Made by a program: the position numbers and the translations under genes
In this document: positions 56,553 through 64,000 of the stretch, in pieces
How positions within the stretch are numbered: the stretch's first letter is position 1
Layout: each line of letters starts with the position of its first letter
DNA from: Symbiodinium natans
Lineage: Eukaryota; Sar; Dinophyceae; Suessiales; Symbiodiniaceae
Direction: 5' to 3'
Assembly (NCBI GenBank): GCA_905221605.1
Contig: CAJNDS010002277.1
Location: forward strand, 147,001 to 211,000
Length of the DNA: 64,000 bases
Notes under the pieces: model-generated
Seen by the model: the letters and a program-made list of their open reading frames with translations, nothing else
Told to the model about the DNA's origin: nothing
Database searches by the model: none

Positions 56553-57781
56553 GCCTTTTCTCGGGGTTGCTCCAGAGAGAAACGAGAACGTGGTGATCTA
56601 TCTAGCCGACCCCTAAACTGGGTCATTGTTGAAGAAAGTTTTTGTATGTATATGAATTAAAGAAACCCAATAGGGAAGGAACAAAAAGGATCGTTTTTGA
56701 ATTGTGCCCCAACAATGGTGTGCAGCAAGCCCTATTAGCACCTTAATGGAGGAGACGCTTGTTACAAGGGACCCCCCACCTCAGAGCGCCGCTGTTCAAG
56801 GCCAAGGAGGCGCAGCAAGAGCTGTGGGGAGATGCCCCTTGGCAGGGGGATTCTTTCTTTTCTTTTTTTTGGGGGGGGGGGGGGGGGTTAGCGCGACGAA
56901 GATTCTGGGGGGGGGGGGGGTTTAGGGTTTAGGATTGGGGTTTAGGGTTCAGGGTTCAGGAGAGGGGGGTGGCGCAAAGCAAGCCCAACGGAGCCTTGAA
57001 CCCGCAAAGTTCCTTGGTCTCGGAACTCCCATTTTCTCTCTAAACTCCCATTTTCTCTCTAGCCCCCGAGCCCTTCAACTTACATCCCAAGGCCCCAAAA
57101 GCCAACGAAAGGCTCCCCAACCCTTCACCCTAAACCCGAAACCCGAAACCCGAAACCCCAAACCCTAAACCCTAAACCCTACACCACTTGAGCCGCTCGA
57201 GTTGTTTTTGTTTTTTTGTTGGGAGAGTAGAGTGAGGACCAGGACGCGACCAGGCGCAGCCTCGGTTCGGTGGTGCGGCTGCTCTGCGCCTCAGAAGAAA
57301 AAAGCCGAGAGAAGGTTCAGGGCTTCCTCTTGAAGACCCTCCAAGCATGGTCAAGTCTTCTGGGTAGTTCCGCTGTCTGTTTGTGCAAATTCTTAGGGAT
57401 TGGGATCTATGCTAGGCCGAAGCTTGCGGTTCCTTGCGGTTCCTTGCGGTCCCTGGCAGTCTATGCATCACTCTGAGGTCAAGAAGCTCGTGTCCCGATG
57501 AACCGAGTCATCCTCTTCACAGCCCGAATCGGTGCACGGATCAAGATCTCACAAAAGGAGGACAAGCGCAATGCAAGTGCTTGCAAAACTCATGCAAGTG
57601 CCCTTCCTCGTAGTGTGAAAGCCTCTTGCACGCAGCGTAGCAACAAGAGGAGCTGTACACCAAAATCCGCGAGATAAGCGCCTGCGACCCCGGAGACGTG
57701 TGGCTTGGCTGACCTGGGCTGTGCATGGGGCTGTTCACTTACTTGGTTCGGTAAGACTTACCGCTTTCACAATGTCCCAAG
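56553..57781. other. Intronic; G runs and telomere-like arrays in both orientations
   Basis: G runs lie at about 56871-56887 and 56908-56920. TTTAGGG-type repeats occur at 56921-56963, and CCCTAAA / CCCGAAA at 57126-57183. A possible exon at 57275-57350 reads LLCASEEKSREKVQGFLLKT, with unclear boundaries. Confidence 0.6.
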
Positions 57782-57830
57782 GCAGCGTGGAATCGATTTC
57801 CCCAGCTTTTTGCAGCTCATGCTGCTTGGC
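57782..57830 (+). CDS. EF-hand-like gene, loop-end exon
   Basis: After CAATGTCCCAAG|G the phase-2 frame reads QRGIDFPSFLQLMLLG and ends GGC|GTGTTT. RGIDFPSFLQLM matches the second half of an EF loop and exiting helix (compare GTMDSTEYLRLM). Confidence 0.5.
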
Positions 57831-59075
57831 GTGTTTTGCGACATCTGTATCGTACAAACGTGGCTCGGCGGCTGTTTCTCAACGTGAGGCAGTGGATGGT
57901 GGACTGCAACTTTGGGGACATCAACTCAGCTGCAGAGAGAGCCCTCAACCGGAACGGCTGAAGCCCGTCAGACATTTGCTGACGGGCCGCTAAACAGGTG
58001 AGTCCCGTCGGGTGTCACCCACCATTTTTTCAACCCATTTAGAAAACTATCTTTCAGATTCAGCAGGTGAAGCCCCCGTCCAAGCCGGAGGATTCGCGAA
58101 TTCGCTGGTCTGTTGCTTTTATGGAAACAAGTAGGTTATATTCAGTTCCGGCATCCCTGCATTAGCGGTCTGATTTTCTTGTGCAGGACCCGGCTAATTT
58201 CGTTCTGTGCAGCCTGCGCAGATTTTGTGTAGCCACGCCTATGTGTGAGAACCAACCGAAGCTGCTGATTTTACCCCAATCTGGCCACCGCATGCCACTG
58301 CCTTGTAGGTTTCGTTGCAGTTGACACTTCAGTCGAAGCAAAGGTGACAGCTGTTTGGAATCCTGTCATGTAGCAGCTGCTCTAGCATCTTGCCTGACCT
58401 AAGACTGCATCGGAGTCGTTGCTCAAGCAGCTTCGGGTGGGTAGGGGGCGTATATAGTACCGCACATGCCATCAGCAATCAACTCAAAGTCCCTCTTGAT
58501 ATGATGAACTGCAGGCGTGCTGTGAGGTTAAGGGTTGTGTCATCACATAGGTACAGCGTGTCACCTCATCGCGTCCTCTGCGAAGTGGAGGTGCCGTTAG
58601 AGTACCACAGCCAGGGCTGCTTGAAAGTCCATCATGGGAAGCAGGCTTGTGGCAAAAGCTCTTAGCTCTTGCTGGGGTTTGCCCATGCCCTTGACAAAGA
58701 TGGAGTGAGAGTGAGGGTGAGGGTGAGGGCGAGGATGAGAGTGAGACTGAGAGAGATAGAGTGAGTGGCGAAAGGAGGGAGGCAGGGAAGGAGAGGGAGC
58801 ACGGCTTGTTCCTGACTGCATGCCGACAGCATGGAGGGCTGCGAAAGTAGTTAAAAAAAGTACACGTAGCAGACATTTTGGCCGTTTGAAGTTGGTGTAG
58901 CTCGGCTTGAGTACTGAGCTTTGCAACGTTGTTAGTCCCAAGCAAGCAGGATTCTCTTCTTGCCCCTAGTCACGTGTCTCCTTGACTTGGGATGCTACAG
59001 CGCCGCTCTTCGCGATGCCGATCACAGGAGGCGAAGGATAGCAGTGCATGTGCAACCTTTCCTTGGCATGCGCCA
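57831..59075. other. Intronic, little recognised
   Basis: A short GAGGGTGAGG purine tract at 58700-58790. No EF-hand pattern found. Confidence 0.4.
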
Positions 59076-59170
59076 AGATGAGGGAAGTTTTTCGTCTTTT
59101 GCTACCTGAAGTTCGGCAAAAGGAGGGCCGCCGCACGATCAGCGCAGTCGCCACAGTTGCGGACCTTCGC
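59076..59170 (+). CDS. Possible EF-hand-like exon
   Basis: The frame reads MREVFRLLLPEVRQKEGRRT, then ISAVATVADLRRA: helix, EGRRTIS loop, helix. Exact ends are unclear. A downstream frame at 59650-59840 (GEQDGGEAHFDNLKHDHQSG) may be another exon. Confidence 0.35.
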
Positions 59171-59859
59171 CGTGCAGCAGCGCGCCCAACTGGGGGGGAA
59201 CTTGTGAACCGCCGGTTGTGGGCTCTTCTCGGATGTTTTGTTTGTGGAAGTTCGGTTGGCTCTGAGACCCAGGTCCGCAGAGCATCGGAGTTGCGTGGGA
59301 CATGGCCACAGCGCAGAGGACAGGCTAGCTTGGCCAGGGTTGACAAGTGGCTGGGCCAGTTCACTGCAGGATGCACACGCATGATGGGCCATGCTCTCAA
59401 CCCCTACCAGGAGGCCTTGTGGAGAAGCCGGCCTCCAAGGACGGTGTGGTTGCTACTTCAACCATGAAGCATTTTGTTCAAGCACCATCGATCTCAAAGT
59501 TGTCGGTTTTGGTTACCGGTTTGCAACAGGGAGAAAGCCACCCCGACCGAGAGAAGACAGCAGTGCTGAACCAGGCGGCAGCTGTCGAGAATCGGTAGAG
59601 TACTACTTGCCCGAACCGTACGTGCCTGTGCGAGTAGCCTGCTTGTTCAGGTTCTGTACTCGGCGAGCAAGATGGAGGCGAGGCGCACTTTGACAACCTC
59701 AAGCACGACCATCAAAGTGGGCTTGTGTTTCAGGTGTTGGTCCAGCGAGTACGACCACGACGTCGGGATGCGAAAGCGGAGCCGAGGCGCGAACTTTGGT
59801 CTGGTCGCTTCTCCCGCCTTGATAGCGAATCCAAGTCAGCATAAGTGCCATTAAGGCCC

Positions 59860-61067
59860 TGGAAGCTGCCCTTTGAAAGCAAGGCCTCCCCTAAAGGCCT
59901 TGAGAAGCCCCTGCGCGCCCATTCCAGGCGGAGTCGGAGATCGCTGGCATGGCCCAGCTCCCTGGCATGGCCCAGCTCCTGCCACATCGGAAGGCTCACT
60001 GAACGACTTGAGACCTCGATCTGCAAGTTTTGCCTTTGGACACATCGTGAGAACCCAGCTTACGACGTGGCTTATGTTACAACAACCGGAGGCTTGTTCC
60101 CAGCGTTGAGGAGAGCTTGAACAAGTTTTGGATGGATGAGCTAAGCCTCCTGGCACCTGAAACCAAGCCCTTCGCTGTAGCTACTGTGCTGCTACTGTGT
60201 TGTGGAATTCCGTTGGGGCAAGGCTTGGGCCCGTTTCCGATTTCGGAGGTCGATCACGTAGTGCGAGATGTGAGAAAGACCTGGCAAATGTCGTCACATA
60301 GCCGTTGGGATCTTGCATTCGATCTCCTTGCAGCCCCACTGCTGGGGCATGATCTCATCAATGCAGCATGGACAACACATGGAAATCGCGCTTACTGGTA
60401 TCATGCTGCTGTTGCAAGACTTTGCGTTTTCATTCTGAGGCCCAGATGATGTGCTGCGGCTGCGCGTGGTTTTCCGGTCGATGTCCGAGGAGCACAGGGG
60501 TGCTGTAAACTCAACAGCGATTTCAAGGGCGCCCCAAACCGTTGTCACCACCTTGTGCCTGAAGCCATCGACATGCGCAACTCCCTCTCTGGTAGGGATG
60601 GTTTCCTAGGTTTCCTAGTATCTCCACAGGGGGCTTCACGAGACCGAGGCCCCAGAAGAAACCCTGGCTTTAGGGCATTGTTTTTTGAGAGTGGAGCGCA
60701 ACACTTCTCTACAAAAAGAAGAGTGTATGTATGCATATATAACATATTATATATATACATATACATATGCATTACATATGTTACATATACTTGCATGTAC
60801 CTAACTTTTTTTGTCCTTTTGTGTGAGCGTGTGTGTCTGTGCAAGTATCTGATCTACGAACATACATGTCATTCTTGCCATATGGCGCGCTTCTCTGGTT
60901 GCCCATCATCCCCACCAGGATGGCCTTCACGTGCCCCGGGCGGCCTTGCCTGAGCTTTGTGTTCGCCTTGGCCTGCGTGCCCTGGGCGCGGAGAGGTCCG
61001 GGGGGGTGACGCGTTTCTCGTTTTGATGGGGAGTCCTTGTAGGGCTTCTTCGATCTCATTTGCGCAG
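59860..61067. other. Intronic, nothing convincing
   Basis: TATATA/CATATG-rich microsatellite at 60725-60795; otherwise short ORFs. Confidence 0.4.
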
Positions 61068-61179
61068 GTGCAAGGAGCTCATGCAGCAGATCACAAACTT
61101 TGACAACCTGGACTTCCAAGACTTTTGTGACTTCTACGAGCGGGCTTTAGTGGAGTCTTGGCTGATGTTCTTGTCGAAG
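61068..61179 (+). CDS. EF-hand-like gene, even-module exon
   Basis: After CATTTGCGCAG|G the phase-2 frame reads CKELMQQITNFDNLDFQDFC, then DFYERALVESWLMFLSK, with a GTTGGC donor. It aligns with the exon at 49474 (CQQIAKETTSFDVMDFNDFQ). Confidence 0.6.
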
Positions 61180-61580
61180 GTTGGCTCAAGTCTCTAAAGC
61201 ACATAGAGGCTCGTACGGACTGATCTTGGGGTGTTCCGGAGAGCTGTCTTTGCTTTGGACTTTCGTGGCCTCAGGCGGAGCGGCAAGCATTTCAGCGTTT
61301 ACTCCAAACCTGGGAGCCGAACCCGAACGACAACGCGACACAGCCCGCAAATTGGATTTTGTGCTTTTTGCAGCTGTTGCAGGTTGTTTGGGGGAGGAGG
61401 GGCTCCGGCTGGCACTTGTGACGCCAAGTTCCTCGGAGCCGTCGAGCACGTGCAGGGCTTCATGCGGAGCTTGCAGGTGATTTGCAGCAGGTCGGCCGTT
61501 GCGGCTGTTGCGGGTCCTTGGAAGAGTCTCGAAGACAAGAACGGGTTTAGTGGCAGCTCTTGCTCGAACAAACTTGGGAG

Positions 61581-61683
61581 GAAGACTGTGCTGGACATCC
61601 TCGAGCTGGCTGGCATGAATGCACCTCGGAGTCATTTGCGCAACCTTCGGCCTTTCGCAAGCCTTGATGAACTCCATTCCAAG
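61581..61683 (+). CDS. EF-hand-like gene, helix exon
   Basis: After TTGGGAG|G the frame reads KTVLDILELAGMNAPRSHLR and continues to DELHSK before TCCAAG|GATCAA, a possible GA donor. TVLDILELAGMNAPRSHL resembles the exiting helix and linker seen at 52651 (ALMQALGFTLLAKEMQEL). The frame stays open further, so the 3' end is tentative. Confidence 0.45.
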
Positions 61684-62591
61684 GATCAACCTTGCGACAC
61701 CCCGCAGGAGATTCTACGGCAGCTTGGCAAGAGATGTTCGCTTCTGGCCCTGTGTGAGCAGGAACCCTGAAGTTGAGAATGGATTGGGATTTCTTTGTGT
61801 TGTGTGTTGTGTGTTGAGTGTTGTGTGTGTTGTTCTAGATTGCCTTGTTTGTCTCAATCTTTTGCTGTCGCTGCTGCTGTTGCTGGTGCGGCGCTTTCGG
61901 CTTTCGATCCCCACGAGCAAAATGCCACCTTGTGCACAGTCTGCATGCTCATCTCAGGTTCCTAGCTGCTCACCACTCGTGTGATGGGTTCAATCACGAG
62001 GACGGTCGTGAACTTCTTCTTGCGGTTGTAGCAAGAGGGGGGGTGTGGCTGGTTATCGCGAAAAGTGTTTGGATCAGGTTTGCGGGCTATATAGTGAGGG
62101 GCGAACCATGAAGGTTTTTGCTTTGGCCGAATGCATTCTGAGTGCTGCTAGATCCTGTTGGAACTTCGCTGTGCTGCTGCAAGCAGCGCGTCACGACAAG
62201 GGATCGAGCCGTGATTTGTCACACAATTTGGAGCGACAGATCCACCACTCACAAAGCTGAATAGGAAGAGATTCCGTTCACACTCGCCACAGAGTCTGGG
62301 AGCATGTCAGTATGTTGCTCTGGCGGTCGCAGCGGCATTCAACATCTTGTGCTCTGGCGAGCCCCATCACAAATATCACAGAAGCCTCCGGCCTGCGCCA
62401 AGAGCGAGCCCAAGATCGGCAGTGTCTTCTTTTGAGAGCCAAGATATCCGAAGTCGGCTTGTGGCCTGAGCTTCTCGTGGAGCTCAGAAGGGCCGAAGAA
62501 AACTCTGAAGGCCCCCAAGTGTGCGCGCTTGTATCCGGAGTTCTCCGGAGTGACATCAGCACAGGAGGTGTGCAATGAATCCGACTCTGAG
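61684..62591. other. Intronic, nothing recognised
   Basis: A TGTGTTGTGTGTTGAGTG tract at 61795-61835. No exon pattern seen. Confidence 0.4.
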
Positions 62592-62692
62592 TTAGCATAT
62601 TCATGGACAATCTGACATTTTTTTGCTTTCTGGAGGAGTTGGCAGGGATGGCCGCTGCCTTCAACGCCTGCGAAGAAGAGAGGCCGGCTAAG
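62592..62692 (+). CDS. EF-hand-like gene, even-module exon
   Basis: The frame reads FMDNLTFFCFLEELAGMAAA, then FNACEEERPAK, then a strong GTATGT donor. FMDNLTFFCFLEEL aligns with FDNLDFQDFCDFYER at 61068. The acceptor is uncertain (a TGA lies just upstream in frame). Confidence 0.5.
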
Positions 62693-63644
62693 GTATGTAG
62701 GAGAATATCCGAATATCCAGGAGAGGGAAGACGGTGGCAATGCGGAAGCAGACCCTAGGCTTTTGTTGGTGTACATGTTCCGTATAGTGGAGGTCCCGTC
62801 AAGGCCGCGCCGAAGTAGCCTCCTAGGATTTGTAGAGGCTTCCAATGGTTTCCCCCTTGAAAGTGGGGTTCCGTCATTCGAAGCTACTCAGAGTCTCGTT
62901 TGTTTTTGTTATGATGCAGAACTTGGGGGGGGGGGGTGAATCCATCGTGCAAGAGATAGGGTGAGATTGGCGACCACCAAGAGAAGCAGCGCTGTCCCAA
63001 CAAAAACACCCACCCCGCACCAACCTAAAGCCAGCGAATCTCAGGCTAAGGGCCGCCCCAGAATCGAATTTTCAGTTACGAGCGCCCCCTTTGAATTCAA
63101 AGGGCGAAACCCAGTCAACACCAAAGCTGCTCCTGTGACCCCCTTTCCTGCACCTCAGGGTGGTTCCGGTTCCGTTCCCCCCTAAGCCCTAGACCCCAAA
63201 CCCTCCACAACAGCTAGACAGACAAGAAAGCGGGCATTCTTCCTCGTCCTCCCCAGGGCTCCCCCCTTGGATAGAAGCCGAGGCCCAATCCTGGTCCGGA
63301 GGGCCGCTTGGCCAAGTCTTCCGACCTGGAGTCGGGGTTGCTGCACCTCGGAGAAAAGAGAAGTTGGGGTGCATGGGTTCTTGCCTCGGGTCAAGCGTGG
63401 GAGTTGGGGCTGAGGGTTAGGGTGATCGTAGGGTGTTTAGGTAGAACATACCTTTGCAGCTGTAGAATTCTGCAGACTCTTTTATACAAGAGTGGGCAGT
63501 TGTGTCGAGTTTATCCCTTGCCTGCATAGTGGTGAAGCTGCATTCACGCTTCTGCCCTTGGCGTTCCGATCATTCCGATGGGATTACCTGACACGTCCTC
63601 CACATGGAAAGATTCTCCGGCTCTGTGCCTTTTGCTTCTGCCAG
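62693..63644. other. Intronic; degenerate telomere-like tracts
   Basis: G run at 62926-62936, CCCTAAGCCCTAGACCCC near 63180, and TTAGGG-type units near 63415-63440. Confidence 0.5.
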
Positions 63645-63702
63645 GACATTTGGTGGGATCTACTTCGTTGAGGAATGGCGCAAAATCATGAAGAAGCTGA
63701 AG
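63645..63702 (+). CDS. EF-hand-like gene, loop exon near the right edge
   Basis: After CTTTTGCTTCTGCCAG|G the phase-2 frame reads TFGGIYFVEEWRKIMKKLK and ends AAG|GCGAAT (GC donor, phase 0). It matches GGFISMGELLWML at 55168 in loop and helix. The gene therefore continues beyond the window. Read-through of the donor leaves the frame open to the last base. Confidence 0.55.
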
Positions 63703-64000
63703 GCGAATGTTCTTTTTTTGCTGGGTGGGCACCGGCCTTCATGTGGCTTGAAAGTAGATGCCGCGCTGCCAGGCACGAGGGCTCCAGCACTCGAAGCCTG
63801 GCAGAACCAAGGAGCACACATCTTGAATTTGTTTCAGCACTGTGGGACAGCAAAGGAGCTCCAACGGAATCTGCTTCTTCGAGTTTCTCTTCACAGCACG
63901 CCGCATCAGGGAGCGCGAGTTAAAGGCAGTTGCAGCAGCTCGGCAAGCGGGGCAGCACACACTGCAGTTAACATGGCATGCATCTCCAGTGGGAAGCCTC

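Noticed and set aside
61175-61195. TTGGCTCAAG resembling the end of the dinoflagellate spliced leader
   Set aside because: The preceding bases do not match the leader, and it sits at the 3' end of an EF-hand-like exon. No spliced-leader relic was found elsewhere by eye.

Overview
The window looks like nuclear DNA of a dinoflagellate, most likely a Symbiodiniaceae-type alga. Coding sequence is split into many very short exons. Introns that can be placed by reading frame and protein repeat pattern begin with GT, GC or GA and mostly end AG|G. Plant-type telomere-like CCCTAAA/TTTAGGG arrays lie inside introns and between genes. The predicted proteins are ankyrin, TPR-like and EF-hand-like repeat proteins, all abundant in dinoflagellates. 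No rRNA, tRNA, CRISPR array or bacterial-style operon was recognised.

Layout. 1-1.13 kb (minus) is the 5' part of a retrotransposon gag gene running off the left edge, preceded by a second ORF without an ATG. 1.9-9.9 kb is a mosaic of repeats: a ~1.1-1.9 kb duplicated segment, ~50 bp and ~60 bp minisatellites in both orientations, a dispersed GC-rich 20-mer, two long minisatellites at 5.75-6.70 kb, and a family of small hairpins with a GGGC loop. 10-12.2 kb is an AT-rich island holding a diverged duplication. CATGACT and GAT microsatellites follow, then weakly supported sequence to 18 kb. That stretch contains a 40-bp-arm hairpin fused to a TGATGC microsatellite at 14.87-15.13 kb.

18.1-30.9 kb (plus) holds a fragmented ankyrin-repeat gene. 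Many small exons with matching phases surround one large exon (27.24-28.4 kb) in which a five-ankyrin block is duplicated. 33.6-34.8 kb (plus) is a compact four-exon gene for a 205-residue multi-pass membrane protein resembling the INSIG family. 35.8-37.2 kb (plus) is an uninterrupted ORF for a predicted secreted TPR-like repeat protein.

37-48 kb has little I can support: a possible N-myristoylated small protein (41.5 kb), a perfect 394-bp duplication (42.9-43.8 kb) and a 28-unit CAG repeat (45.15 kb). From 48.7 kb to at least 63.7 kb (plus), short exons encode repeated, mostly degenerate EF-hand modules. One loop is canonical and is split across an intron with a GA donor. This gene, or set of genes, continues past the right edge.

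No pathway links these genes: they are adjacent eukaryotic genes, each with its own structure. Exon coordinates are my manual inference from frame, phase and repeat homology and have not been checked against transcripts.
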